From positions 62,001 through 126,000 of the forward strand of contig NZ_JBEDNQ010000015.1 in assembly GCF_040105385.1 (NCBI RefSeq): 64,000 nucleotides of DNA. Direction: 5' to 3'. Below the pieces are notes generated by a model. The model had not been told where the DNA came from. It searched no databases and worked only from the letters and a program-made list of their open reading frames with translations. Below, in pieces: positions 7,786 to 17,636 of this stretch. Both the position numbers and the translations under genes were made by a program. How positions within the stretch are numbered: the stretch's first letter is position 1; every line of letters begins with the position of its first letter. The DNA is from Pseudonocardia nematodicida (GTDB taxonomy: Bacteria > Actinomycetota > Actinomycetes > Mycobacteriales > Pseudonocardiaceae).

Positions 7786-8694
7786 GTGCTGGCGATCGAC
7801 GGGCTCGCAAAACGGTTCGGCACCGCCACGGCCCTGGACGGGGTGACGTTCGACGTCCGGCCCGGTGAGCTGTTCGGGTTCGTCGGCGGCAACGGCGCGG
7901 GCAAGACGACGACGATGCGGATCGTGCTCGGCGTCCTCGAGACCGACGCGGGCACGGTGTCCTGGCGGGGCTCCCCGGTCGACGCCGCGATCCGGCGCCG
8001 GATCGGCTACATGCCCGAGGAACGCGGCCTGTACCCGAAGATGCGCGTCGCCGAGCAGCTCACCTACCTGGCCCGGCTGCACGGGATGTCCCGGCCGGAC
8101 GCGGTCGACGCGGCGCTGCGCTGGACCGACCGGGTCGGAATCGCCGACCGCCGGGGTGACGAGGTGCAGAAGCTGTCGCTGGGCAACCAGCAGCGGGTGC
8201 AGCTCTGTGCCGCGCTGGTGCACGACCCGGACGTCCTGGTGCTCGACGAACCGTTCTCCGGGCTGGACCCGGCGGCCGTCGACACCATGAGCGAGGTGCT
8301 GCGCGAGCGCGCCGCCGCGGGCACCCCGGTGATCTTCTCGTCGCACCAGCTCGAACTGGTCGAGCGACTCTGCGATCGGGTCGGGATCATCTCGGCCGGC
8401 CGGATGGTCGCCGTCGGGTCGGTCGAGGAGCTGCGCGCCGGCGCCGCCCCCCGCTACGACGTGACCGGACCGCCCGCGGGCTGGGCGGACGTCGTCCCCG
8501 GGGTGACGGTGCTGGAGGCCGACGGCGACCGCACCCGCGTCGAGCTGGAGCCCGGCACCGACGACCAGAAGCTGCTGGCCGCGGCCCTGGCCGCCGGACC
8601 GGTGCGCGCGTTCGGGCCGCACCGGCCGCCGCTGACCGAGCTGTACCGGGACGCCGTCGCCGACCGGCCGGCCGGTGCGCAGGAGATCCGGTGA
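7786..8694 (+). CDS. ABC transporter ATP-binding protein (NatA-like exporter)
   Basis: 302-aa ATPase with Walker A GGNGAGKTTT, Q-loop region, signature LSLGNQQRVQ, Walker B VLVLDEPFSGLDP and switch SSH. A C-terminal extension of about 80 residues is typical of NatA-like and drug-export ATPases that pair with ABC-2 permeases. The GTG start is 8 nt after TAGCGT (7772-7777), so the mRNA is probably leaderless. Its stop overlaps the permease start (8691-8694), so the two are translationally coupled. Confidence 0.9.
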   Translation: MLAIDGLAKRFGTATALDGVTFDVRPGELFGFVGGNGAGKTTTMRIVLGVLETDAGTVSWRGSPVDAAIRRRIGYMPEERGLYPKMRVAEQLTYLARLHGMSRPDAVDAALRWTDRVGIADRRGDEVQKLSLGNQQRVQLCAALVHDPDVLVLDEPFSGLDPAAVDTMSEVLRERAAAGTPVIFSSHQLELVERLCDRVGIISAGRMVAVGSVEELRAGAAPRYDVTGPPAGWADVVPGVTVLEADGDRTRVELEPGTDDQKLLAAALAAGPVRAFGPHRPPLTELYRDAVADRPAGAQEIR

Positions 8695-9890
8695 GCGGCC
8701 GCGGGAACAGCGCCGCCGCGACGATCGCGCTGGTCGCCCGGCGCGAGATCACCACCCAGGTCCGGTCCCGCACGTTCCTCATCGGACTGCTGCTGATGGT
8801 CGCGATCTTCGCCGGGTACGCGGCGGTGATCGCGTTCGTGGGGGCGCAGAGCTCGTCGTCGTCGCTGGTACTGGACGGCGCCGCGCGCGACCTGCGGCCC
8901 GCGCTGCAGGCCACCGCCGATCGGCAGGGCAGCACGCTGCGGCTCACCGAGGCCGGCAGCCGGGCCACCGCGGAGTCGATGGTCCGCACCGGCGAGGCCG
9001 ACGCCCTGCTCGCCGGCGGGCCCGGCTCCTACCAGCTCGTCGGGCTCGAGGACGTCAACCCGGCGCTGGGGGCGCTCGTCCGCGACGTCGTCGAGCAGCA
9101 GGCGGTCGACGACGCGCTGACCGCCGCCGGCGCCGACCCCGAGCAGGTCAGCACGCTCGCCGGAGTCGGCATCACCACCCTCGAACCGGCCGACCCCGAA
9201 CGCGGGCAACGCATCGCGGTCGCGTTCGCCGTGACGTTCCTGCTGTTCTTCTCGGTCACGACCTACGGCTCCGCCGTCGCCCAGGGAGTGGTCGAGGAGA
9301 AGTCCAGCCGGGTGGTCGAGCTGCTGCTCTCGACGATCAGGCCGCTGCACCTGCTGGCCGGGAAGGTCGTCGGGCTCGGTCTGGTGGGCCTGCTGCAGCT
9401 GGTGATCCTCGGCGGGCTCGGGATGCTGGTCGCGCTGGCCACCGGGATGCTCGCGGTGCCGACGGCCGTCGTCGCCGGGACGCTGGCCTCGGGGATCGTC
9501 TGGTACCTGGTCGGCTTCTTCCTCTACGCGACGCTGTACGCCTCGGCCGGTGCGCTGGTGTCCCGCCAGGAGGAGCTGCAGTCGGTGATCGGCCCGATCG
9601 CGATCCCGCTGCTGCTGCCGTTCCTGGTGGCGGTCACGATCCTGCCGACCGACCCGCGGAACGGCTTCGCCACGGTGCTGTCGTTCGTGCCGTTCTTCTC
9701 CCAGACGGTCATGCCGGCCCGGATGGCGCTCGGCGTCGCCCCGTGGTGGCAGGCGCTGGTCGCGCTGCTGATCGCCCTGGTGACGCTGGCCGGAATGGTC
9801 CTGCTGGCCGCCCGGGTCTACCGGAACTCGATCCTGCGGACCGGCTCCCGCGTTCCCTGGCGCGAAGCCCTCCGCCCGACCCGCACCTGA
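8691..9890 (+). CDS. ABC-2 type permease (NatB-like)
   Basis: 399-aa membrane partner of the preceding ATPase. There is one TM segment near residues 25-45, a large extracytoplasmic domain of about 120 residues, then five or six TM segments starting about residue 180. The cytoplasmic motif VVEEKSSRVVELLLSTIRP is characteristic of NatB/ABC-2 permeases. NatAB exports Na+ in Bacillus; drug export is an equal possibility here. The start overlaps the ATPase stop by 4 bp. A long nested inverted repeat follows its stop. Confidence 0.88.
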   Translation: MSGRGNSAAATIALVARREITTQVRSRTFLIGLLLMVAIFAGYAAVIAFVGAQSSSSSLVLDGAARDLRPALQATADRQGSTLRLTEAGSRATAESMVRTGEADALLAGGPGSYQLVGLEDVNPALGALVRDVVEQQAVDDALTAAGADPEQVSTLAGVGITTLEPADPERGQRIAVAFAVTFLLFFSVTTYGSAVAQGVVEEKSSRVVELLLSTIRPLHLLAGKVVGLGLVGLLQLVILGGLGMLVALATGMLAVPTAVVAGTLASGIVWYLVGFFLYATLYASAGALVSRQEELQSVIGPIAIPLLLPFLVAVTILPTDPRNGFATVLSFVPFFSQTVMPARMALGVAPWWQALVALLIALVTLAGMVLLAARVYRNSILRTGSRVPWREALRPTRT

Positions 9891-9894
9891 GCAC

Positions 9895-9980
9895 ACCTCA
9901 CACCCCTTCGCGCCTCTTCACACCCGCCGCAGCAGGTGCGAAGTGAGGCCATGGGGTGTGAAGTCGGCGCGGTGTGAGGT
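9895..9980. terminator. Nested inverted repeat between convergent genes
   Basis: ACCTCACACC (9895-9904) pairs with GGTGTGAGGT (9971-9980), and inside it CTTCACACCC (9916-9925) pairs exactly with GGGTGTGAAG (9954-9963). The structure fills most of the 100-bp gap between the permease and photolyase stop codons. It is probably a bidirectional terminator. The repetition of (C/T)TCACACC within each arm also suggests a repeat-derived element. Confidence 0.6.
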
Positions 9981-9990
9981 CGACGCGGCG

Positions 9991-11382
9991 TCAGCTCCGG
10001 GCGGCCTTGACCCGCTCGTAGCGTTCCAGGGACTCGGCCCGCTCGGCCTTGTGGTCGACCATCGGCGCCACGTAGCCCTCGGGAACGCCGTCGGGCAGCT
10101 TCCACGGCTGGTGCACGGCCTTGCCCGCCACGTCGGCGAGCTCGGGCACCCACCGGCGCACGTAGTCGCCCTGCGGGTCGAACCGCTCCCCCTGGGTGAT
10201 CGGGTTGAAGATCCGGAAGTACGGCGACGCGTCGGTCCCCGACCCGGCCGTCCACTGCCAGCCGTGCTGGTTGGACGCCAGATCGCCGTCGACCAGCAGC
10301 TGCATGAAGTGCCGCGCGCCCCACCACCACGGCACGTGCAGGTCCTTGACCAGGAACGACGCGACGATCATCCGCACCCGGTTGTGCATCCAGGCCTCGG
10401 CACGCAGCTGACGCATCCCGGCGTCGACGATCGGGAAGCCGGTCCGGCCCTGCTGCCACAGCTCGAAGTCCGCCCACGCCTCGCCGCCGGTGCGTACCGG
10501 GAGCGCGTCGAAGGCCTTGTCGTAGTTCTCCCGCGCCGAGTCCGGACGCCGGTGGAGCACGTCGGCGTAGAACTCCCGCCAGGCGATCTCGGTGCGGTAC
10601 GCCGAGACCGAGTCGCCCTTGCGCTTCGCCAGGTCGGCGAGCAGCGTGCGCGGGTGCACGCAGCCGTACTTCAGGTACGGCGACATCCCGGAGGTGCCCT
10701 TCTTCGCGGGCAGGTCGCGGTCGGACTCGTAGTCCGTGACGCCCTCGTCGAGGAAGTCCGCCCAGCGGGCCCGGGCGGCCTCCTCCCCGGGTGCCGGGAG
10801 CTCGGACTCGCAGGACTCGTCGTCGGGCACCTTCACCGCCCGCGGGCCACCGTCCTTGTCGGACGGTTCGAGCCACTCCACAGTGGATGCCGACGTGTCC
10901 GCGGGCGCGCGCCAGCCGTGGTCGGCCCAGGCCCGGCTGAACGGGGTGAAGACCTTGAACGACCCGCCGCCGCCCTTCTCCACCCGGCCGGGTGCCACGG
11001 CGTAGGGCGACCCGGTACGGACGAGCTCGGCACCCTCGTCGGACAGCGCCTTCTCCACGTCCTCGTCGCGCCGGCTGCCGTAGGGCCCGTAGTCCGCGGC
11101 GACGTGCACGGTGGACGCGCCGACGGCCTTCGCGACTCGCGGGACGACGTCGGCCGGATCGCCCTTGACGATCATCAGCTTGCCGCCCAGGGCCGAGTCC
11201 AGCTCGCGCAGGCAGCCGTAGAGGAAGTTCTTCCGGGCCGCGCCGGAGGGCCCCAGCAGCGCCGGGTCGAGCACGAACAGGGCGAGCGCCCGGTCGGCGA
11301 CATCCGCCGCGGCGAGGAAGGTGGGCTGGTCGGCGACGCGCAGATCGCGCCGGAACCAGACGACGGCGGTGGAGTCGGCCAT
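9991..11382 (-). CDS. phr: Deoxyribodipyrimidine photolyase (CPD photolyase, class I)
   Basis: 463-aa light-dependent DNA repair enzyme that splits cyclobutane pyrimidine dimers (EC 4.1.99.3). The N-terminal antenna domain begins VVWFRRDLRVADQP. The C-terminal FAD domain has GRTGFPIVDAGMRQL, WMHNRVRMIVASFL, HGWQWTAGSGTDASPY and FRIFNP, the standard FAD- and DNA-binding motifs. Length is normal. The ATG lies 8 nt from a minus-strand TAGCGT (11391-11396), so it is probably leaderless. It is a single gene, convergent with the ABC operon. Confidence 0.93.
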   Translation of the reverse strand: MADSTAVVWFRRDLRVADQPTFLAAADVADRALALFVLDPALLGPSGAARKNFLYGCLRELDSALGGKLMIVKGDPADVVPRVAKAVGASTVHVAADYGPYGSRRDEDVEKALSDEGAELVRTGSPYAVAPGRVEKGGGGSFKVFTPFSRAWADHGWRAPADTSASTVEWLEPSDKDGGPRAVKVPDDESCESELPAPGEEAARARWADFLDEGVTDYESDRDLPAKKGTSGMSPYLKYGCVHPRTLLADLAKRKGDSVSAYRTEIAWREFYADVLHRRPDSARENYDKAFDALPVRTGGEAWADFELWQQGRTGFPIVDAGMRQLRAEAWMHNRVRMIVASFLVKDLHVPWWWGARHFMQLLVDGDLASNQHGWQWTAGSGTDASPYFRIFNPITQGERFDPQGDYVRRWVPELADVAGKAVHQPWKLPDGVPEGYVAPMVDHKAERAESLERYERVKAARS

Positions 11383-11437
11383 GACGGTCGACGCTAGTGC
11401 CGCGCCCGGAGGCCCGCGCGGCGAACACCCGAACGAC

Positions 11438-11467
11438 GACGCCCCGCCGGGAAACCGGCGGGGCGTC
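11438..11467 (-). terminator. Terminator hairpin of gltA
   Basis: Perfect 13-bp stem GACGCCCCGCCGG / CCGGCGGGGCGTC with a 4-nt loop, 24 nt past the citrate synthase stop. There is no T-run, which is usual in this group. Confidence 0.75.
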
Positions 11468-11491
11468 GAGGCGGGAAGGGCTGTGCGCAGA

Positions 11492-12802
<1,311 letters not shown>

Positions 12803-12894
12803 GTGGAGGTTCCCTCTCACAGCTGGGTTCACTTCGGGTCTCAATCGCACACGCTAGCCCGCGAGAGCGCTTCCGCAGAACGCGGCGACGATTG

Positions 12895-14301
12895 TCACCT
12901 CTGCGACGTTCCGCCGACCGGGGCCCGGTAGCGCCAGAACTCCGGGAACCGGGCCACCACCAGCAAGGTCCCGACGATGACCGCGAGACCGCCGAGAGTC
13001 GCGCTGAGCCCGGGACCGATCACCGACCCGGACGCCCCGTGCCACATGTCGGCCAGCCGCGGACCGCCCGCCACGACGACGATGAACACGCCCTGCATCC
13101 GCCCGCGCATCTCGTCGGTGGCGACGGTCTGCAGCATCGAGGACCGGTAGACCGAGCTGACCAGGTCGCCGGCCCCGGCGACGGCGAGCGCGAGCACCGC
13201 CAGGAACAGCGAGCCGGTGAGCCCGAACACGACGATGCCGCCGCCCCACACGCAGATCGCGATCACCACGGCCACGCCCTGGCGTCGCACCCGTTGCAGC
13301 CAGCCGGACAGGATGCCGCCGGCGACCATGCCCAGCGGGATCGCCGCGAACAGCAGGCCGAGCGCGAACCCGCCGCCGGGCGGGTCGCCGAAGGTCCGCT
13401 CGGCCATCTCCGGGAACAGCACCCGGGGCATCCCGAAACCCATCGCGACGATGTCGACCAGGAACGACACCAGCAGCACCCGGTGCATCCCGACGTAGCG
13501 GAACCCGTCGACGACGGCGCGCAGCCCGACCTGCCGCCGGCCGGCCTCGGCGGAGCTGGGCAGCGACGGGAGCCGCCAGGTCGCCCACAGCGTCGCGAGC
13601 AGGGCGATCGCGTCCAGCAGGTACAGCGTGGGCAGCCCGATGATCGGGATCAGCACGCCGGCCATCAGTGGCCCGAGCACCGCACCGACCTGCACGACGG
13701 TCATGTTCAGCGCGTTGGCCGCGGGCAGCTGCTCGGCCGGGAGCAGCCTCGGGATGACCGCGCTGCGGGTCGGCTGGTTCATCGCGAGCATCCCCGACTG
13801 CACGGCGAACAACGTGAGGATCACCCACACGTTCTCGATCCCGCCGGCCGAGACGACCCACAGCGCCAGCGAGGTCAGCGCGATCCCCGAGCCGGTGAAC
13901 AGCAGCATCACCCGGCGGTCGACGGCGTCCGCGATGGCGCCGCCCCACAGCCCGAACACCACCAGCGGGACCAGCCCGAACAGCCCGGTCAGGCCGACGT
14001 AGGCCGACGACCCGGTCAGGTTGTAGATCTGGGTCGGCACCGCCACCACCGACATCTGGGCGCCGATGACCGTGACGATCCCGGCCACCCACAGCCGCCG
14101 GTAGGCCGGGGTACGCAGCGGCGTGGTGTCGGCGAAGACGGAGCGGACCGCGCCGGTCAGCCGGGCGGTAACCCCGTCCCGGGTCCGGGCCGTCGGCGCG
14201 TCCGCGGAGCTCTCGTTCATCACCGGCCGGGTCGGGGACTCCCGGTCGGGGCCGGGTACCGGCTGCGTCGGCCCCTCCTCCGGGTCGTTCGGCTTGCTCA
14301 C
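12895..14301 (-). CDS. MFS transporter (EntS/MFS_3-like exporter)
   Basis: 468 aa with a polar N-terminal extension of about 55 residues, then 10-12 TM segments. Motif A appears as LWGGAIADAVDRRVML (GxxADxxDRR), followed by MNQPTRSAVIPRLLP, typical of the EntS/MFS_3 group that exports siderophores, macrolides or other lipophilic compounds. No biosynthetic genes are adjacent, so the substrate is unknown. pdxH lies downstream on the same strand after 58 bp and could be cotranscribed. Confidence 0.85.
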   Translation of the reverse strand: MSKPNDPEEGPTQPVPGPDRESPTRPVMNESSADAPTARTRDGVTARLTGAVRSVFADTTPLRTPAYRRLWVAGIVTVIGAQMSVVAVPTQIYNLTGSSAYVGLTGLFGLVPLVVFGLWGGAIADAVDRRVMLLFTGSGIALTSLALWVVSAGGIENVWVILTLFAVQSGMLAMNQPTRSAVIPRLLPAEQLPAANALNMTVVQVGAVLGPLMAGVLIPIIGLPTLYLLDAIALLATLWATWRLPSLPSSAEAGRRQVGLRAVVDGFRYVGMHRVLLVSFLVDIVAMGFGMPRVLFPEMAERTFGDPPGGGFALGLLFAAIPLGMVAGGILSGWLQRVRRQGVAVVIAICVWGGGIVVFGLTGSLFLAVLALAVAGAGDLVSSVYRSSMLQTVATDEMRGRMQGVFIVVVAGGPRLADMWHGASGSVIGPGLSATLGGLAVIVGTLLVVARFPEFWRYRAPVGGTSQR

Positions 14302-14359
14302 GACCCCAGGTCTACACCGCGGAACGGTCGCCGCGCCTCCGGGTTCCCCCGGCGTCGTC

Positions 14360-15013
14360 CTAGGGGGCCAGCCGGCGGACCGACCAGGTGTCGTCGCGCC
14401 CGATGTCGAACCGCAGCCGGTCGTGCATCCGGTCCGCCCGGCCCTGCCAGAACTCGACCTGCCACGGCACGATCCGCCAGCCGCCCCAGTGCGGCGGCCG
14501 CGGGATCGTGTCGGTGTCGGCGAACCGCCTGGTCACCCCGGTCAGCGCGTCGTCGAGCACGATCCGCCGGGCGACCACGGTGGACTGCGCCGACGCCCAC
14601 GCACCCAGCTGGGACCCGCGGGGCCGCAGCGACCAGTAGGCGTCGGACTGGGCTTCCGAGCAGCGCTCGACGCGACCGGTGAGCTGGACCTGACGGTGCA
14701 GGCCGTACCAGGGGAAGGTGACCGCGGCGACCCGGGTGCGCCGCAGGTCGTGGCTCTTCGTCGAGGTGTAGTTGGTGTAGAAGACGACCCCGCCGGAGTC
14801 CAGGCCCTTGCAGAGCACGGTGCGCGACGACGGCACGCCGTCCGGATCGGCGGTCGCGAGCACCATCGCGTTCGGCTCGGCGAGCCCGGCGTCGCGGGCG
14901 TCCTCCAGCCAGGCCGCGAGCTGCTCGGACCAGGTCGGGGCGAGATCGTCGACGTCGAACGGCCGTCCCTCGTAGTCGGTCCGCATCTCCGCCAGTACCG
15001 GCCCGTCCGTCAT
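14360..15013 (-). CDS. pdxH: Pyridoxamine 5'-phosphate oxidase
   Basis: 217-aa FMN enzyme of vitamin B6 salvage, oxidising PNP/PMP to PLP (EC 1.4.3.5). Family landmarks are PNAMVLATADPDGVPSSRTV, the FMN/phosphate region NYTSTKSHDL and WYGLHRQVQLTGRVER, GSQLGAWAS, and the C-terminal WRIVPWQVEFWQGRADRMHDR. The start MTDGPVLAEMR has a GGGGGAAGG site upstream. The larger open frame upstream of it is not supported. Confidence 0.94.
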   Translation of the reverse strand: MTDGPVLAEMRTDYEGRPFDVDDLAPTWSEQLAAWLEDARDAGLAEPNAMVLATADPDGVPSSRTVLCKGLDSGGVVFYTNYTSTKSHDLRRTRVAAVTFPWYGLHRQVQLTGRVERCSEAQSDAYWSLRPRGSQLGAWASAQSTVVARRIVLDDALTGVTRRFADTDTIPRPPHWGGWRIVPWQVEFWQGRADRMHDRLRFDIGRDDTWSVRRLAP

Positions 15014-15095
15014 GTGTGGTCCCTTCCCCCGTGTGGCGCAGCGACCCCGACCGTAAGGGGCGCCCGGTCGCCTGCGCACCCGCCGATCGGGGCCC

Positions 15096-15998
15096 TCAGA
15101 ACCCCGGCGTCGCGCCCCGGCGGAGCCGCTGGTCGTGGTGCAGCAGTCCGACGGCGCCGATCGAGAACCCGTACGCGGCGGCGAGGACCGCCAGCAGGAG
15201 CAGCCCGGCGACGGCGGCGACCGCGATCGCCGCGCCGGCCGACCCGGCGACGGCCGCACCGATCCCGAGCAGTACCGCCGGGACCACCACCACCAGCGAG
15301 GCGGCGGCCACCGACAGCGCGACGAGGATCTGGACGCCGAGGCACCGCCACCAGGATCCGCGGACCAGTTCCACCGACCGCCACAGCGCGTCGCGCCAGG
15401 GCAGGCCCTCGACGGCGGCGGCCGCGGGCGCGAGTGCGAGCAGCACCGAGACGTAGACCATCGCGGCGTAGACGGCGAGCGTCACCAGCAGCGCCACGAA
15501 CACGCGCACCCCGCCGGAGAGCCACAGCGGAGCGATCGCCGAGAAGATCAGCAGCGGGACGAACCCGATCATCGACACCACGATCTGCACCACGTACAGC
15601 GCTCCGAACCGCGGCCGGGCGACCGCCCATGCCTCGGCGAGGCGTATCCCCCGCCGTCCCTGGACCACCGGCAGCAGCGTCCCGAGCACGGTCGCGGTCA
15701 CCGGCGGGAGGACGGCGAGGGCGACCACCATCGCCAGCAGCGTCTCGGGCAGCGTCCCGGCCAGCGGGTCCGCCGGCGCGGTCGCCGGCGGCGGGAATCC
15801 CCTGCCGAGGACGACCAGCACCTGGGGCAGCACGAACGCCAGCGCGGCCGCGAGCCCCAGGGGCAGCACCACGCCCGGGTTCGCCCGGACGAACCGCACA
15901 CCACCGCTGACGATCTCCCCGGCGCCCAGCGGCCGCGCCGGCACGATCCCCTGCTGCGGTTCCGGCGGTGTCCCCCACCCGGGCTCGTTCGTACTCAT
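15096..15998 (-). CDS. Multi-TM membrane protein (GPDPase membrane-domain-like)
   Basis: 300-aa protein with a short Pro/Gln-rich cytoplasmic N-terminus (PEPQQGIVPARPLGAGEIVSG, cited only in part) followed by about six TM segments. The start PARPLGAGEI...GVRFVRANPGVVL resembles actinobacterial proteins with the glycerophosphoryl diester phosphodiesterase membrane domain. No phosphodiesterase catalytic domain is present, so a direct enzymatic role is unlikely. It ends 82 bp before the pdxH start on the same strand. Confidence 0.65.
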   Translation of the reverse strand: MSTNEPGWGTPPEPQQGIVPARPLGAGEIVSGGVRFVRANPGVVLPLGLAAALAFVLPQVLVVLGRGFPPPATAPADPLAGTLPETLLAMVVALAVLPPVTATVLGTLLPVVQGRRGIRLAEAWAVARPRFGALYVVQIVVSMIGFVPLLIFSAIAPLWLSGGVRVFVALLVTLAVYAAMVYVSVLLALAPAAAAVEGLPWRDALWRSVELVRGSWWRCLGVQILVALSVAAASLVVVVPAVLLGIGAAVAGSAGAAIAVAAVAGLLLLAVLAAAYGFSIGAVGLLHHDQRLRRGATPGF

Positions 15999-16084
15999 CG
16001 CGTTCCCCTGTTCCGATCACCCCGTGGACGCCACAGTGGACACCACCCGGTGGGGTCCGGCAACGCGGAACCGGACGCACCCGC

Positions 16085-16849
16085 TCACCCGACGACGAGC
16101 GTCCCCTCGACCAGGAAGGTGTCGTCGAGGAACCGGTAACTGCCGGCGGGCGCGTCGAAGGTGACCCGGGCCGTGCTGCCGGGCGCGACGCGTTCGGCCA
16201 CGCCGAGGTCGGGGACCAGGAAGGTGAGCCCGACCAGCGGATCGGTGTTGGTGACCGCGACGGTCACCGTTCCGGGCCCGGCGGTGAGCCGGTCGGGTGC
16301 GAACGTCCGGCCCGCCTGGTCGGTGAGCAGGCCCCAGCCGTCCCGCTCGCGGGCGACCTGCAGGTCCCCGGGCCGGGCGGGGTCGTCGGCGATGGTCAGG
16401 AACAGCACCGCGGCCGCCGCCGTCGCCACTCCCAGGACGGCGACGACGGCCCGGCGCAGCACCGCCGGACCCCGGCCGTCCGGGGAACGCACGACGGCCA
16501 CCGCGACCGGGATCGCCAGCAGCGAGCCGATCCAGGTCGCGAGGCAGGTCAGGAACGAGACCGGGTCCGCCTCCGGGGTCATGACGGCCATGAGGAACAG
16601 TCCGGCGTGGACGTTGTTGAGCAGCGAGAACACGCCGATGACGACGGCGCCGGCCCGGACCCGGCGACGCCCGCCGCGCAGCAACAGCAGTCCGGTCACC
16701 ATTGCCAGGTCGACCAGGACCAGCGAGGGGAAGCCGACGAAGCGGCCCGCGGCTTGCAGCAGCACCGTGCCGGCCAGGGTCAGCCAGGCGCAGAACGCGA
16801 GCAGCCGTGGCCAGGGCACGCCGGTCGTGGTGCGGGTGGTGGTCTCCAT
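16085..16849 (-). CDS. Four- to five-TM membrane protein with C-terminal cupredoxin-like domain
   Basis: 254 aa. TM segments occupy roughly residues 15-165. The C-terminal 90 residues (DLQVARERDGWGLLTDQAG to the end) read like a beta-sandwich: TFAPDRLTAGPGTVTVAVTNTDPL, FLVPDLGVAERVAPG, TARVTFDAPAGSYRFLDDTFLVEGTLVVG. This pattern resembles cupredoxin_1 domains, but the copper-binding His and Cys are not obvious, so metal binding is doubtful. The gene lies 130 bp downstream of, and co-oriented with, the two-component pair, which may control it. Start METTTRTTTG. Confidence 0.55.
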   Translation of the reverse strand: METTTRTTTGVPWPRLLAFCAWLTLAGTVLLQAAGRFVGFPSLVLVDLAMVTGLLLLRGGRRRVRAGAVVIGVFSLLNNVHAGLFLMAVMTPEADPVSFLTCLATWIGSLLAIPVAVAVVRSPDGRGPAVLRRAVVAVLGVATAAAAVLFLTIADDPARPGDLQVARERDGWGLLTDQAGRTFAPDRLTAGPGTVTVAVTNTDPLVGLTFLVPDLGVAERVAPGSTARVTFDAPAGSYRFLDDTFLVEGTLVVG

Positions 16850-16979
16850 CGGAAGGTCTCCGTCCGTGCGGGTGCGGTGTGGACCCGCCGGACTCCACCC
16901 GGGGAGCCGTCCCGGCCGCATCGGACCGCGGTCCCCGCCCCGCCGGGACAGGTGCCGGGACGGTCACCGGGGACCCGGA

Positions 16980-17636
16980 TCAGCCCGGCCGGTCGCGCCC
17001 CAGACCGGCGTCGCGGGCCCGGGCACCGGCCTGGGCCCGGTCGGCGACCTGCAGCTTCGCGAGCACGCTCGACACGTGGTTCCGGACGGTCTTGGGGCTC
17101 AGCGCGAGCCGGTGGGCGATCACCGCGTTCCCGGCGCCGTCCGCGAGCAGGGCGAGCACCTCGCGCTCCCGGCCGGACAGCTCGGGGAACGGGCGCACCG
17201 ACGCCGCGGCGGCACCGGCGAAGAACGCCGAGATGCGGCCGGCGACACCGGCGCCGAAGAACCCCTGCCCGGCGGCCGCGGCCCGCACCGCGGTGAGGAT
17301 CTCCTCCGGCGGTGCCTCCTTCAGCAGGTAGCCACGGGCACCCGAGCGCAGCGCCGCGAACACGCTGTCGTCGGTGCCGCTCATGCTCAGCACGACCACG
17401 GCGCTCCGGCTCCCGGCCGACACCAGCCGGCGGGTGGCCTCGAGGCCGCCGATCCCGGGCATCGTGAGGTCCATCAGCACGACGTCCGGATCCGCCGACG
17501 CCACCAGCTCCAGGGCCTGCTCGCCGGACTCGCCCTCCCCCACCACCTCGACCCCCGCGCCCGCGGCCAGGACCGCCCGGACCCCCATCCGGAACGTCGG
17601 GTGATCGTCCACCACGACCACGGTGACCCCGGTCAT
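16980..17636 (-). CDS. Two-component response regulator, NarL/LuxR family
   Basis: 218 aa. The receiver domain has the acidic pair in VVVVDDHPTF, phosphoacceptor D56 (VLMDLTMPG), the conserved Ser/Thr region and K106 (GYLLKEAP). The C-terminal LuxR-type HTH is ELSGREREVLALLADGAGN...SPKTVRNHVSSVLAKLQV. The ATG overlaps the histidine-kinase stop (TGATG), so the two are coupled. It presumably binds DNA as a dimer after phosphorylation by the adjacent kinase. The signal is unknown. Confidence 0.9.
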   Translation of the reverse strand: MTGVTVVVVDDHPTFRMGVRAVLAAGAGVEVVGEGESGEQALELVASADPDVVLMDLTMPGIGGLEATRRLVSAGSRSAVVVLSMSGTDDSVFAALRSGARGYLLKEAPPEEILTAVRAAAAGQGFFGAGVAGRISAFFAGAAAASVRPFPELSGREREVLALLADGAGNAVIAHRLALSPKTVRNHVSSVLAKLQVADRAQAGARARDAGLGRDRPG

